Of a stretch of 64,000 nucleotides of DNA, positions 8,419 through 17,739 are shown piece by piece (the first letter of the stretch is position 1; every line of letters begins with the position of its first letter). The DNA is taken from assembly GCA_009363175.1 (NCBI GenBank), contig CP045205.1:2356001-2420000 (forward strand), given 5' to 3'. The translations under genes were made by a program, and so were the position numbers. Under the pieces are notes generated by a model that was not told the origin of the DNA, did not search any database, and saw only the letters and a program-made list of their open reading frames with translations. This DNA comes from Citrobacter telavivensis (GTDB lineage: Bacteria; Pseudomonadota; Gammaproteobacteria; Enterobacterales; Enterobacteriaceae).

Positions 8419-10404
8419 TCAGAAGTTGTACGTCAGACCTACCGTGTAGCGACGACCATCGAGGATAGTGTCGTAGGTATCGTAATCAATCTGTTTATCC
8501 AGTGCGTTATAAACCCCAGCCGTCACCAGCAGGTTTTTGTTCGCGTTGTATCGCAGACCGACATCAACCTGCGTATAGGACGGCGTACCCTGCGACATAG
8601 AGGTGCGGCTCAGGTATTCGGAGGTTTTACCGCGGAAGTTCAGACGGCTCCAGAAGCCCACGGTTTCCGTTGCCTGCCAGTCCAGCGTGGTATTAAACAT
8701 ATGCTTTGGCATTTTGTTTAATGGCTTGCCCTCGAATTGACCGCTTTTCTGTTCTGACTCGGTATAGGTGTAGTTGGCCGTCCAGTTGAGGTCGCGGGTC
8801 ATTTTCCAGCCGAACGTCGATTCCACACCGCGCATATTGGCTTTATCAACGTTCACGCGATCGCTGATAAAATCATAGTGCTCGCTGCCAATCGTACAGG
8901 CCGGATCGGCGCTGCTGTTACAGCGGCGAACTTCGGTGATCTTGTCTTTGAAATCGGTATTGAACAGGGTGATGCCGGCGTTGAGGTTGTCGCCGTTATC
9001 CCACAGCAGCCCCAGTTCTTCGCTCAGGCTCTTTTCCGGCTTCAGATCCGGGTTACCGACGATAATGCCATTCAGACGACCGCCTCCGGTGACCTGACCC
9101 CAGTTTGCGGAGGATTGACGCAGGTCTGGCGCACGATAACCTGCGGAGACACCACCTTTTAAGGTCCATTGATCGCTCAGATGCCAGACGCCATAACCGC
9201 GCGGTGTCCAGTTGTCGCCGTAGTTTTCGTCTTTATCCATGCGGATGCCGCCGGTCAGGGTGAAGCTGTCGGTCATTGCCCATTCATCTTCCGCAAACAG
9301 CGCCCAACTCCAGCGAGTCAGTTTGTCCAGACCATCAGCCGCTTTCAGTTGGTTGCCGGTATCGCGCAGTTTTTCATAACGATACTGACCGCCCAGCGTC
9401 AGGGTATGGGCTCCGAGGAAAATCTGGTTCTGGTTATTGAAGATCGTGTTGTACGACTTCATCTCACGACCCGGGTTGTTGGTCTCTTCCTGCTGGATAT
9501 AGCTGGTGGTGTTGAACTCATCGTAATAGCCGCTGTGCGTTAATGAGTACGTGGTGTGCTCATAGCGGTTTTCACTTTTTGTATTGGGTTTACAGGTTCC
9601 GTTACGGCAACTCTCTGCGGCCATTGACTTGCCAGGCGTACTGTCGCGATCCTGCAATTCACGGGCGATATCAAAATCGATGTCATTCTTATCGTCCGGC
9701 GTAAAGTTAAGGGTCAGACCGCCGTTACGCAGGCGTTGCTCATTGTAGCCATTGACAATTTGGTCTTCCGCACGGCGAGACAGCAGTCCGGTGACTTTCG
9801 CGCCCAACAGGCCGTCGATCAGTGGGCCAGAGGCATAGGCATTGGTCTGGAACAGATCGCCGGAATCGCTGTTTTCCTGGAAGGTGGCATCGCCGTGCAG
9901 AGAGCCGGTCCAGCCTTTGGTATTAGAGACTTTTTTGGTGATCACGTTAATCACGCCGCCCATCGCATCGGAGCCATACAGTGATGACATCGGGCCACGG
10001 ATAACTTCGATTCGCTCAATGGACTCCAGTGGCGGCAACCAGCCCTGCTCGATCCCAGAGTTATCGCTGTTCGGGCGTGTACCGCGAGTGCTAATGCGTT
10101 TGCCGTTCACCAGGAACAGCGTGTACTGCGACGCCATCCCGCGGATGCTGATATCACTGCTGCTGCCCCCGCCGGTGACCACCACGCCAGGCACATCTTT
10201 CAGCGCATCGGTAACGTCGCGGTAAGCTTTATCTTCAATTTGCTGTTTCGAAATAACCGAAATTGAAGCTGGGGCATTCTGGATTTTCTGCTCAAATCCC
10301 GTCGCGGTAACAACAACGGTATCCTGATCGGCAGCATGAACGAACGATGGGAGGCACGCCGCGCTGACTACGACGGCAATAGCCTTAACGTGAGGTATGG
10401 TCAT
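8419..10404 (-). CDS. cirA: Catecholate siderophore/colicin I TonB-dependent receptor
   Basis: A 661-aa outer-membrane receptor. The N terminus is a signal peptide ending near FVHAADQ, followed by the TonB box DTVVVTA. The plug domain includes ISVISKQQIEDKAYRDVTDALKDVPGV and GMASQYTLFLVNGKR, and a 22-strand barrel ends with the aromatic TVGLTYNF. CirA takes up catecholate siderophores such as dihydroxybenzoylserine and is the colicin Ia/Ib receptor. A Fur-box-like sequence lies upstream. Length agrees with E. coli CirA (about 663 aa). Confidence 0.96.
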   Translation of the reverse strand: MTIPHVKAIAVVVSAACLPSFVHAADQDTVVVTATGFEQKIQNAPASISVISKQQIEDKAYRDVTDALKDVPGVVVTGGGSSSDISIRGMASQYTLFLVNGKRISTRGTRPNSDNSGIEQGWLPPLESIERIEVIRGPMSSLYGSDAMGGVINVITKKVSNTKGWTGSLHGDATFQENSDSGDLFQTNAYASGPLIDGLLGAKVTGLLSRRAEDQIVNGYNEQRLRNGGLTLNFTPDDKNDIDFDIARELQDRDSTPGKSMAAESCRNGTCKPNTKSENRYEHTTYSLTHSGYYDEFNTTSYIQQEETNNPGREMKSYNTIFNNQNQIFLGAHTLTLGGQYRYEKLRDTGNQLKAADGLDKLTRWSWALFAEDEWAMTDSFTLTGGIRMDKDENYGDNWTPRGYGVWHLSDQWTLKGGVSAGYRAPDLRQSSANWGQVTGGGRLNGIIVGNPDLKPEKSLSEELGLLWDNGDNLNAGITLFNTDFKDKITEVRRCNSSADPACTIGSEHYDFISDRVNVDKANMRGVESTFGWKMTRDLNWTANYTYTESEQKSGQFEGKPLNKMPKHMFNTTLDWQATETVGFWSRLNFRGKTSEYLSRTSMSQGTPSYTQVDVGLRYNANKNLLVTAGVYNALDKQIDYDTYDTILDGRRYTVGLTYNF

Positions 10405-10538
10405 TTTGTCATTCCATTAAACGAGTAAAAACCGCGTGTCATGTGAAAGGCCATGACAACTGTATGTGTTTGTCTTTTAAGAACTCTTTGCGGTAAAGAA
10501 GCGAGGGGAATTGTACAAAATAATGAATATTTGTAAAC

Positions 10539-10560
10539 AGTAATGATAATTGAAATCATT
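10539..10560 (-). promoter_or_regulatory. Fur box upstream of cirA
   Basis: TAATGATAATTGAAATCAT at 10541-10559 matches the GATAATGATAATCATTATC consensus at about 13 of 19 positions and forms an imperfect palindrome with the flanking bases. It is about 140 bases upstream of the cirA start, in an AT-rich stretch that suits its promoter. Iron repression of cirA by Fur is established in E. coli. The exact promoter was not resolved, and the rest of the 285-base gap to yeiG shows nothing else beyond the yeiG terminator. Confidence 0.75.
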
Positions 10561-10657
10561 TGCATTTATCTGATTTGTAAAAGAAATCCTTTTACGTCAA
10601 TGAGATAGGGGAGCGTAAATGTGAGGAAAAAATGAAGAAATCATGGAGAAGTAACGA

Positions 10658-10685
10658 AGAAAAAAGGAGGGCACATAGCCCTCCT
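10658..10685 (-). terminator. Rho-independent terminator downstream of yeiG
   Basis: On the minus strand, AGGAGGGC and GCCCTCCT (10678-10685 and 10665-10672) form a perfect 8-bp stem with a 5-base loop, followed by a run of T. It lies immediately after the yeiG stop codon, separating yeiG from the cirA promoter. Confidence 0.88.
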
Positions 10686-10689
10686 GCGG

Positions 10690-11526
10690 CTATTTCATCA
10701 AATGCTCTGCATGGAAGCGCAGATGATCCTCAATAAATGAGGCAATAAAGTAATAGCTGTGATCGTAACCGGGCTGAATGCGCAGCGTCATCGGCCAGGC
10801 GGTCTGACGTGCGGCTTCTGCAAGAACGGCGGGTTGTAGCTGATCGGCCAGAAACTGATCGCTGTCACCCTGGTCAATCAGCGTCGGGATGGCATCTTCC
10901 GGCTGGCTGGCGTACATCAATGCGCAGCTGTCCCATTCCGTCCATGCGGCCTGATCTTCGCCCAGATAGGCGCGAAACGCTTTCTCGCCCCACGGGACGC
11001 GGCAAGGATTAACGATTGGCGCGAAAGCGGAAACGCTGGTGTATTTGCCCGGATTTTTCAACGCCATGATCAACGCGCCGTGACCGCCCATTGAGTGTCC
11101 ACTGATCGCGCAGCGATCGCTGACGTTAAAATGCGCCTGAATCAGCGCCGGGAGTTCATCACGTACGTAGTCATACATGCGGAAATGGGCAGCCCAGGGT
11201 TGCTGCGTTGCATTGAGATAAAAACCGGCTCCCTGGCCCAAATCGTAACCCTCATTATTGGCGACCTGTTCGCCACGCGGACTGGTATCCGGCATGACTA
11301 ATACAATACCCAATTCAGCCGCGATACGCTGCGCGCCGGCTTTAGTGGTAAAGTTTTCATCATTACAGGTTAACCCGGACAACCAGTACAGAACTGGCGG
11401 AGAGGTGGTGTCGCGAGGCGGGGGGAGAAAAATGCTGAACGTCATTGCGCAGTTCAGCGTGGTGGAGTCGTGTCGCCAGCGTTGCTGCCAGCCTTCAAAA
11501 CAGCGGTGCTCTTCGAGCATTTCCAT
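10690..11526 (-). CDS. yeiG: S-formylglutathione hydrolase (YeiG)
   Basis: The start was set at the ATG at 11526, giving 278 aa beginning MEMLEEHRCFEGWQQRW as in E. coli; an upstream extension to 11631 has no family similarity. It is an alpha/beta-hydrolase of the esterase D group that hydrolyses S-formylglutathione to formate and glutathione in formaldehyde detoxification. The nucleophile elbow is GHSMGGHGA, and YWLSGLTCNDENF is the oxyanion-hole region. The C-terminal GYDHSYYFI carries the catalytic histidine. It stands alone with its own terminator and is divergent from folE. Confidence 0.95.
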   Translation of the reverse strand: MEMLEEHRCFEGWQQRWRHDSTTLNCAMTFSIFLPPPRDTTSPPVLYWLSGLTCNDENFTTKAGAQRIAAELGIVLVMPDTSPRGEQVANNEGYDLGQGAGFYLNATQQPWAAHFRMYDYVRDELPALIQAHFNVSDRCAISGHSMGGHGALIMALKNPGKYTSVSAFAPIVNPCRVPWGEKAFRAYLGEDQAAWTEWDSCALMYASQPEDAIPTLIDQGDSDQFLADQLQPAVLAEAARQTAWPMTLRIQPGYDHSYYFIASFIEDHLRFHAEHLMK

Positions 11527-11834
11527 GCGTGGCTCCTTGTTGTGTTGAACCTGAATGTGTTCGCAAACTCCCCATAATACAGATAATTCATGGCACTGTG
11601 AGTAACTTTCACTTCCGCATTGCGCAGACATGCTTCATCATCGATACCACGTCGATGTAACCCTTCCCGCTGCCTTTTGCGAAACACGATTTGAAAGGCG
11701 ACGGCGATTTCAATAATTATCGTTGCGAATACTGGATTATGTGCGCGGCCTCACGCACAATAATCAGGCTGTCTACAGCCTACAAACTTTGCCCCACGTA
11801 GGGCAGAGGTGCCACACCTGCAGGAGAAGAATAA
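11527..11834. other. 308-base divergent promoter region, yeiG/folE, with two hairpins in the folE leader
   Basis: No gene is seen. Two inverted repeats lie close to folE: AGGCTGT-CT-ACAGCCT at 11766-11781, a perfect 7-bp palindrome, and TGCCC-CACGTA-GGGCA at 11790-11805. They end about 30 bases before the folE ATG. They could be operators or leader structures; nothing in the sequence decides. A strong GCAGGAGAAG Shine-Dalgarno follows. Confidence 0.5.
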
Positions 11835-12503
11835 ATGTCATCACTCAGTAAAGAAGCGGCCCTGGTTCATGAAGCGCTGGTAGCGCGAGGGCTGGAAACG
11901 CCGCTGCGCCCACCCGTGCATGAGATGGATAACGAAACGCGCAAACGTCTTATCTCAGGCCATATGACCGAGATCATGCAGTTGTTGAACCTCGATCTGA
12001 GCGATGACAGCCTGATGGAAACGCCGCATCGCATCGCCAAAATGTATGTCGATGAGATTTTCTCGGGTCTGGATTACGCCAATTTCCCGAAAATCACCGT
12101 CATTGAAAACAAAATGAAGGTTGATGAGATGGTGACGGTACGCGACATCACGCTGACCAGTACCTGTGAGCATCACTTCGTGACCATTGATGGCAAAGCC
12201 ACCGTGGCCTATATCCCGAAAGATTCAGTGATTGGTCTGTCGAAGATCAACCGCATCGTCCAGTTCTTTGCACAACGTCCGCAGGTACAGGAGCGTTTAA
12301 CGCAGCAAATCCTGACTGCGCTGCAAACCCTGCTGGGGACCAACAACGTGGCGGTATCGATTGATGCGGTGCATTACTGCGTGAAAGCGCGCGGTATTCG
12401 CGATGCCACCAGTGCGACCACCACCACCTCGCTTGGCGGCCTGTTCAAATCGAGCCAGAATACGCGTCAGGAATTTTTGCGCGCTGTACGTCATCACAAC
12501 TGA
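11835..12503 (+). CDS. folE: GTP cyclohydrolase I
   Basis: The 222-aa product equals the E. coli length. It converts GTP to 7,8-dihydroneopterin triphosphate, the first step of folate (and queuosine-type) synthesis, as a toroidal decamer with one zinc per subunit. The conserved TSTCEHHFVTIDGKATVAYIP motif holds zinc-binding Cys and His; a second zinc Cys is in HYCVKARGI. GLSKINRIVQFFAQRPQVQERLT is the family signature. A GGAGAAG Shine-Dalgarno precedes the ATG. yeiB follows 14 bases later and is probably co-transcribed. Confidence 0.98.
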   Translation: MSSLSKEAALVHEALVARGLETPLRPPVHEMDNETRKRLISGHMTEIMQLLNLDLSDDSLMETPHRIAKMYVDEIFSGLDYANFPKITVIENKMKVDEMVTVRDITLTSTCEHHFVTIDGKATVAYIPKDSVIGLSKINRIVQFFAQRPQVQERLTQQILTALQTLLGTNNVAVSIDAVHYCVKARGIRDATSATTTTSLGGLFKSSQNTRQEFLRAVRHHN

Positions 12504-12517
12504 TTAAGGCAGGGGCT

Positions 12518-13675
12518 ATGGAGCGTAATGTCACGCTGGATTTTGTTCGTGGCGTCGCCATTCTCGGCATCCTGCTGTTGAATATCAGCGCCTTTGGTCT
12601 GCCAAAGGCGGCTTACCTTAATCCAGCCTGGTACGGAAATATTACCGCTTCAGATGCCTGGACCTGGGCTATTTTGGATTTGTTCGCCCAGGTAAAATTC
12701 CTCACTCTTTTTGCACTGCTGTTTGGCGCGGGTCTGCAAATGCTGCTGCCACGCGGCAAGCGTTGGATCCAGTCCCGTCTGACCCTGCTGGTGCTGCTCG
12801 GTTTTATTCATGCTTTGCTGTTCTGGGATGGCGATATTTTACTGGCTTATGGACTGGTGGGGCTGATCTGCTGGCGACTGGTACGCGATGCACCGTCGGT
12901 GAAAAGCCTGTTTAACACTGGGGTGTTGCTCTATCTGGTTGGGATTGGGGTCCTGTTGTTGCTTGGTGCGATTTCCGGTAGCGCCTCTAATCGCGCCTGG
13001 ACGCCGGATGCCTCAGCCTTACTGTATGAAAAATTCTGGAAAGTTAACGGCGGCGTCGACGCTATCAGCAATCGGGTTGAAGGATTATCAAACAGCCTGC
13101 TGGCGCTCGGCGCTCAGTACGGCTGGCAACTGGCGGGTATGATGTTGCTCGGGGCAGCACTGATGCGCAGTGGCTGGCTGAAAGGGCAGTTTCGTCTTTC
13201 GCATTACCGTCGCAGCGGCTTTTTACTTATCGCCGTGGGCCTGCTGATTAACCTGCCTGCCGTGGTCGCGCAGTGGCAACTGGACTGGAACTATCGCTGG
13301 TGTGCCTTCCTGTTACAGGCCCCGCGTGAACTCAGCGCGCCGTTTCAGACGATCGGCTATACCGCGTTGATGTTTGGTTACTGGCCGCAGCTTAGCCGCA
13401 GTAAAATTGTTCTCGCGATTGCCTGCGTCGGACGAATGGCGCTGACGAATTACCTGCTGCAAACCCTGATTTGCACCACACTGTTTTATCAATTCGGCTT
13501 ATTTATGAAATATGACCGTCTTGAGCTGCTGCTGTTTGTTTTCCCGGTGTGGCTGGCAAACCTGCTTTTCTCCGTGATTTGGCTGCGATTCCTGCCTCAG
13601 GGCCCGGTGGAGTGGCTCTGGCGACAATTAACCCTGCGTGCGTCAGGGATATCATTGCCCCATACATCCAGATAA
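12518..13675 (+). CDS. yeiB: DUF418 family inner-membrane protein YeiB
   Basis: A 385-aa polytopic protein that starts MERNVTLDFVRGVAILGILLLNI, the hallmark of the YeiB/DUF418 acyltransferase-like membrane family, and has about ten hydrophobic segments. The C-terminal half contains PRELSAPFQTIGYTALM and GRMALTNYLLQTLICT, the conserved DUF418 core. The role is unknown. It lies 14 bases after folE in the same direction, as in E. coli, so the two form an operon. The ATG has an AGG-type Shine-Dalgarno upstream. Confidence 0.92.
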   Translation: MERNVTLDFVRGVAILGILLLNISAFGLPKAAYLNPAWYGNITASDAWTWAILDLFAQVKFLTLFALLFGAGLQMLLPRGKRWIQSRLTLLVLLGFIHALLFWDGDILLAYGLVGLICWRLVRDAPSVKSLFNTGVLLYLVGIGVLLLLGAISGSASNRAWTPDASALLYEKFWKVNGGVDAISNRVEGLSNSLLALGAQYGWQLAGMMLLGAALMRSGWLKGQFRLSHYRRSGFLLIAVGLLINLPAVVAQWQLDWNYRWCAFLLQAPRELSAPFQTIGYTALMFGYWPQLSRSKIVLAIACVGRMALTNYLLQTLICTTLFYQFGLFMKYDRLELLLFVFPVWLANLLFSVIWLRFLPQGPVEWLWRQLTLRASGISLPHTSR

Positions 13676-13704
13676 CGATCTGGATCACAATCATTAACAA
13701 AATG

Positions 13705-13740
13705 GATGTAAGCGCTTTCATCGCTGTGACCGCACTCACG
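13705..13740 (+). promoter_or_regulatory. galS control region: galactose operator and CRP site
   Basis: GATGTAAGCGCTTTCATC (13705-13722) closely matches the GalR/GalS operator consensus GTGTAANCGNTTACAC. TGTGACCGCACTCACG (13725-13740) fits the CRP consensus TGTGA-N6-TCACA. They lie about 80-110 bases before the galS start, which agrees with the known autoregulation of galS by GalS and its activation by cAMP-CRP. Confidence 0.8.
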
Positions 13741-13817
13741 TAGTCCTTTCCCCTCCGCTGACAAAATAGCCGCCAGTTATGCAGTGAGTGACTGCAATTC
13801 CAGACAGGGTAGTGAAT

Positions 13818-14843
13818 ATGATCACCATTCGTGATGTGGCGCGTCAGGCAGGCGTATCCGTGGCAACGGTTTCCCGCGTATTAAACAACAGTGCGCTGGT
13901 CAGTCCCGATACGCGCGAGGCGGTAATGAAGGCGGTGACGCTGCTGGGCTATCGGCCAAACGCCAATGCCCAGGCGCTGGCCACGCAGGTCAGTGAAACG
14001 ATTGGCGTGGTGGTGATGGACGTTTCCGATGCGTTTTTTGGCGCGTTGGTGAAAGCGGTGGATCTGGTCGCCCAGCAGCATCAAAAATATGTGCTGATCG
14101 GCAACAGCTATCATGAGGCCGAAAAGGAGCGTCACGCCATTGAGGTGTTGATCCGCCAGCGGTGTAATGCTTTGATCGTTCACTCGAAAGCGTTAAGCGA
14201 TCGGGAACTGGGCGAGTTTATGGACCAGATCCCCGGTATGGTGCTGATCAACCGTATTGTCCCTGGCTACGCCCATCGCTGCGTCTGCCTTGACAATATC
14301 AGCGGCGCGAAAATGGCGACCCGCATGCTATTGAATAACGGTCATCAGCGCATTGGCTATCTGGCCTCCAGTCACCGCATTGAAGATGACGTCATGCGCC
14401 GGGAAGGGTGGAGCAGCGCGCTCAAAGAGCAGGGCATTGTCCCGCCGGAAAGTTGGATCGGCACCGGTTCGCCGGACATGCAGGGCGGTGAGGCGGCGAT
14501 GGTGGAGTTGTTGGGGCGCAACCTGCAGTTAACCGCCGTGTTCGCCTATAACGACAATATGGCTGCCGGGGCGCTGACGGCGCTGAAGGACAACGGCATT
14601 TCCATCCCCTTACACCTTTCAATCATCGGTTTTGACGATATTCCCATCGCCCGCTACACCGATCCCCAACTGACAACGGTGCGCTATCCCATTGCTTCTA
14701 TGGCAAAACTGGCAACAGAACTTGCCTTGCAGGGCGCGGCTGGAACGCTGGATTTATCCGCGACACACTGCTTTATGCCGACCCTCGTGCGGCGTCATTC
14801 GGTCGCCGTGCGACAGAATGCGGCGGCGATCACTAACTTATGA
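13818..14843 (+). CDS. galS: Galactose isorepressor, LacI family
   Basis: The ATG at 13818 gives 341 aa starting MITIRDVARQAGVSVATVSRVLNNS, the LacI-family HTH plus hinge helix. The frame extends upstream to 13788, but that adds residues not found in the family. The C-terminal domain is periplasmic-binding-like, with FAYNDNMAAGAL and SIIGFDDIPIARYTDPQLTT. GalS represses mglBAC and itself, with galactose/fucose as inducer. Position just upstream of mglB and operators on both sides support GalS over GalR. Confidence 0.95.
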   Translation: MITIRDVARQAGVSVATVSRVLNNSALVSPDTREAVMKAVTLLGYRPNANAQALATQVSETIGVVVMDVSDAFFGALVKAVDLVAQQHQKYVLIGNSYHEAEKERHAIEVLIRQRCNALIVHSKALSDRELGEFMDQIPGMVLINRIVPGYAHRCVCLDNISGAKMATRMLLNNGHQRIGYLASSHRIEDDVMRREGWSSALKEQGIVPPESWIGTGSPDMQGGEAAMVELLGRNLQLTAVFAYNDNMAAGALTALKDNGISIPLHLSIIGFDDIPIARYTDPQLTTVRYPIASMAKLATELALQGAAGTLDLSATHCFMPTLVRRHSVAVRQNAAAITNL

Positions 14844-14851
14844 TTTCGCCA

Positions 14852-14886
14852 GATGTAACCGCTTTCAATATGTGAGTAAATTCACA
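14852..14886 (+). promoter_or_regulatory. mglBAC control region: galactose operator and CRP site
   Basis: GATGTAACCGCTTTCAAT (14852-14869) matches the GalR/GalS operator. TGTGAGTAAATTCACA (14871-14886) is an almost ideal CRP site directly adjacent. Both are about 250-285 bases before the mglB start, leaving a long untranslated leader. The arrangement matches the known E. coli mgl promoter, which GalS represses and CRP activates. Nothing else was resolved in the rest of the 294-base galS-mglB gap. Confidence 0.85.
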
Positions 14887-15137
14887 GTATCTTAACATTG
14901 TCGTCGCTATGATGGCACCGCTTGTCGCACTGTAACTACGATGTAACTGTGAGTAATCACTTTTACCGAGGTAAAGTCGCTTTAAGCGAAATTAAAGCCT
15001 ATTTCTGGAGCGTTACCGGGCAAGGAAGAGAGATTTTTTTAAAATGAGCTTCGGCGTTTACATAACACTTCATTAACGTTTTGTCCCGCCGGGCATTTAT
15101 CTTACGTACTACCCTGCATAATAAAACCGGAGTTACC

Positions 15138-16136
15138 ATGAATAAGAAGGTGTTAACCCTTTCTGCCGTTATGGCAAGCATGTTATTCGGCGCGGCTGCG
15201 CATGCTGCTGATACTCGCATCGGTGTGACAATCTACAAATATGACGATAACTTTATGTCCGTGGTGCGTAAGGCTATCGAAGCAGACGCGAAAGCGGCTC
15301 CAGATGTTCAGTTGCTGATGAACGACTCACAGAACGACCAGTCGAAACAGAACGATCAGATTGACGTGCTGTTGGCAAAAGGCGTGAAAGCGCTGGCCAT
15401 CAACCTGGTTGACCCGGCGGCGGCGGGTACGGTTATCGAGAAAGCGCGCGGTCAAAATGTGCCAGTAGTCTTCTTCAACAAAGAACCTTCGCGTAAAGCC
15501 CTGGACAGCTATGACAAGGCTTACTACGTCGGTACTGACTCCAAAGAATCCGGTATTATCCAGGGCGATCTGATCGCTAAACACTGGGCGGCAAACCAGG
15601 GCTGGGATCTGAACAAAGACGGTCAGATTCAGTTTGTGCTGCTGAAAGGCGAACCGGGTCATCCGGATGCTGAAGCGCGTACCACTTACGTTATCAAAGA
15701 GCTGAACGACAAAGGCATCAAAACCGAGCAGCTGCAGTTAGATACCGCGATGTGGGACACCGCAATGGCGAAAGACAAAATGGACGCGTGGCTCTCCGGT
15801 CCGAACGCGAACAAAATTGAAGTGGTTATCGCCAACAACGATGCGATGGCAATGGGTGCTGTTGAAGCGCTGAAAGCGCACAACAAAACCAGCGTACCGG
15901 TATTTGGCGTCGATGCACTGCCAGAAGCGCTGGCGCTGGTGAAGTCCGGTGCGCTGGCCGGTACCGTGCTGAACGATGCGAACAACCAGGCAAAAGCGAC
16001 CTTTGATCTGGCGAAAAACCTCGCAGACGGCAAAGGTGCAGCTGACGGCACTGAGTGGAAAATCGACAATAAAATCGTCCGCGTTCCTTACGTAGGCGTT
16101 GATAAAGATAACCTGGCCGAGTTCACCAAGAAGTAA
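15138..16136 (+). CDS. mglB: D-galactose/methyl-galactoside periplasmic binding protein
   Basis: The start at 15138 (MNKKVLTLSAVMASMLFGAAAHAADTRIG) gives 332 aa with a classic signal peptide cleaved after AHA; the upstream frame extension has no merit. The mature protein is the galactose/glucose chemosensory receptor that delivers sugar to MglAC and to the Trg chemoreceptor. The calcium loop DLNKDGQIQ and the ligand-site segment NNDAMAMGAVEAL are visible. A CGGAG-type Shine-Dalgarno precedes the ATG. It is the first gene of mglBAC. Confidence 0.97.
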   Translation: MNKKVLTLSAVMASMLFGAAAHAADTRIGVTIYKYDDNFMSVVRKAIEADAKAAPDVQLLMNDSQNDQSKQNDQIDVLLAKGVKALAINLVDPAAAGTVIEKARGQNVPVVFFNKEPSRKALDSYDKAYYVGTDSKESGIIQGDLIAKHWAANQGWDLNKDGQIQFVLLKGEPGHPDAEARTTYVIKELNDKGIKTEQLQLDTAMWDTAMAKDKMDAWLSGPNANKIEVVIANNDAMAMGAVEALKAHNKTSVPVFGVDALPEALALVKSGALAGTVLNDANNQAKATFDLAKNLADGKGAADGTEWKIDNKIVRVPYVGVDKDNLAEFTKK

Positions 16137-16143
16137 GTTTGTT

Positions 16144-16165
16144 GGGCGCGATGATTATCGCGCCC
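16144..16165 (+). repeat. Intercistronic stem-loop mglB-mglA
   Basis: GGGCGCGAT and ATCGCGCCC form a perfect 9-bp stem with a 4-base loop, 8 bases after the mglB stop. The following TTTC is too short for an efficient terminator. It probably stabilises the mglB mRNA 3' end and reduces read-through, which would give the excess of binding protein over ATPase expected for such operons. Confidence 0.75.
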
Positions 16166-16203
16166 TTTCATCACGCACTCTGCGAGGCCAACAAGGTATA
16201 ATT

Positions 16204-17724
16204 ATGGTCAGCACAATTACTCAGCCGTCAGGCGAATTCTTGTTGGAAATGAGCGGCATCAACAAGTCTTTTCCCGGCGTTAAGGCACTTGATAATGTTA
16301 ATTTAAAAGTCCGCCCGCATTCGATTCATGCATTAATGGGAGAGAATGGTGCTGGAAAGTCGACACTATTAAAATGTCTTTTTGGGATCTATCAAAAAGA
16401 TTCTGGCAGCATATTATTTCAGGGTAAAGAAATCGATTTTCATTCAGCCAAAGAAGCGCTGGAGAATGGTATTTCAATGGTACACCAGGAGTTAAACCTG
16501 GTATTACAGCGTTCTGTAATGGACAACATGTGGCTGGGGCGTTATCCCACCAAAGGCATGTTTGTCGATCAGGAAAAAATGTACCGTGATACCAAAGCTA
16601 TTTTTGATGAGCTGGATATTGATATCGATCCGCGCGCGCGCGTCGGGACATTGTCCGTGTCGCAAATGCAGATGATCGAAATTGCCAAAGCGTTTTCGTA
16701 TAACGCGAAAATTGTGATTATGGATGAACCGACCTCCTCGTTAACGGAAAAAGAGGTCAACCATCTGTTCACGATTATTCGTAAGCTGAAAGAGCGTGGC
16801 TGCGGTATTGTGTATATCTCCCACAAAATGGAAGAAATTTTCCAGTTGTGCGATGAGATTACCGTTCTGCGTGACGGACAGTGGATTGCGACGCAACCGC
16901 TGGAAGGGCTGGATATGGACAAGATCATCGCCATGATGGTCGGTCGTTCTCTGAACCAGCGATTCCCGGATAAAGTCAACGAGCCGGGGGAAGTTATTCT
17001 GGAAGTGCGTAACCTGACCTCGCTGCGCCAGCCATCTATCCGTGATATCTCTTTTGATTTGCATAAAGGCGAGATCCTCGGCATCGCAGGACTGGTCGGC
17101 GCCAGGCGCACTGACATCGTTGAAACGCTGTTTGGTATCCGTGAGAAATCATCGGGCACCATTACGCTACACGGCAAAAAGATTAATAACCATAGTGCGA
17201 ATGAAGCCATTAACCACGGTTTCGCGCTGGTCACAGAAGAGCGTCGTTCCACGGGGATTTATGCTTATCTGGACATCGGTTTCAACTCCTTAATTTCCAA
17301 TATTCAGAATTACAAAAATAAAGTCGGTCTGTTAGATAACTCGCGAATGAAAAGCGATACTCAATGGGTTATTGACTCCATGCGGGTAAAAACGCCAGGT
17401 CACAAGACGCAAATTGGTTCGCTTTCGGGTGGTAACCAGCAGAAGGTGGTTATTGGTCGCTGGCTGCTGACGCAACCGGAAATTTTAATGCTCGACGAAC
17501 CCACCCGTGGGATCGACGTCGGTGCGAAGTTTGAAATTTATCAGTTAATTGCGGAACTGGCGAAAAAAGGTAAGGGGATCATTATTATCTCCTCCGAAAT
17601 GCCGGAATTGTTAGGGATAACAGATCGTATTCTGGTCATGAGCAACGGCCTCGTTTCTGGAATTGTTGATACAAAAACGACAACGCAAAACGAAATTCTG
17701 CGTCTTGCGTCTTTGCACCTTTAA
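16204..17724 (+). CDS. mglA: Galactose/methyl-galactoside import ATPase
   Basis: Starting at the ATG at 16204 gives 506 aa, identical in length to E. coli MglA; the frame upstream to 16099 overlaps mglB and is rejected. It has two fused ABC domains. The first has Walker A GENGAGKST, signature LSVSQMQMIEIAKA and Walker B IVIMDEPTSSL. The second has a degenerate Walker A (GLVGARRTD) but an intact LSGGNQQKVVIGRW signature and LMLDEPTRGIDVG. This asymmetry is typical of the RbsA/MglA sugar class. It energises uptake through MglC. Confidence 0.97.
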   Translation: MVSTITQPSGEFLLEMSGINKSFPGVKALDNVNLKVRPHSIHALMGENGAGKSTLLKCLFGIYQKDSGSILFQGKEIDFHSAKEALENGISMVHQELNLVLQRSVMDNMWLGRYPTKGMFVDQEKMYRDTKAIFDELDIDIDPRARVGTLSVSQMQMIEIAKAFSYNAKIVIMDEPTSSLTEKEVNHLFTIIRKLKERGCGIVYISHKMEEIFQLCDEITVLRDGQWIATQPLEGLDMDKIIAMMVGRSLNQRFPDKVNEPGEVILEVRNLTSLRQPSIRDISFDLHKGEILGIAGLVGARRTDIVETLFGIREKSSGTITLHGKKINNHSANEAINHGFALVTEERRSTGIYAYLDIGFNSLISNIQNYKNKVGLLDNSRMKSDTQWVIDSMRVKTPGHKTQIGSLSGGNQQKVVIGRWLLTQPEILMLDEPTRGIDVGAKFEIYQLIAELAKKGKGIIIISSEMPELLGITDRILVMSNGLVSGIVDTKTTTQNEILRLASLHL

Positions 17725-17739
17725 GATTAGGGGCTCCTC

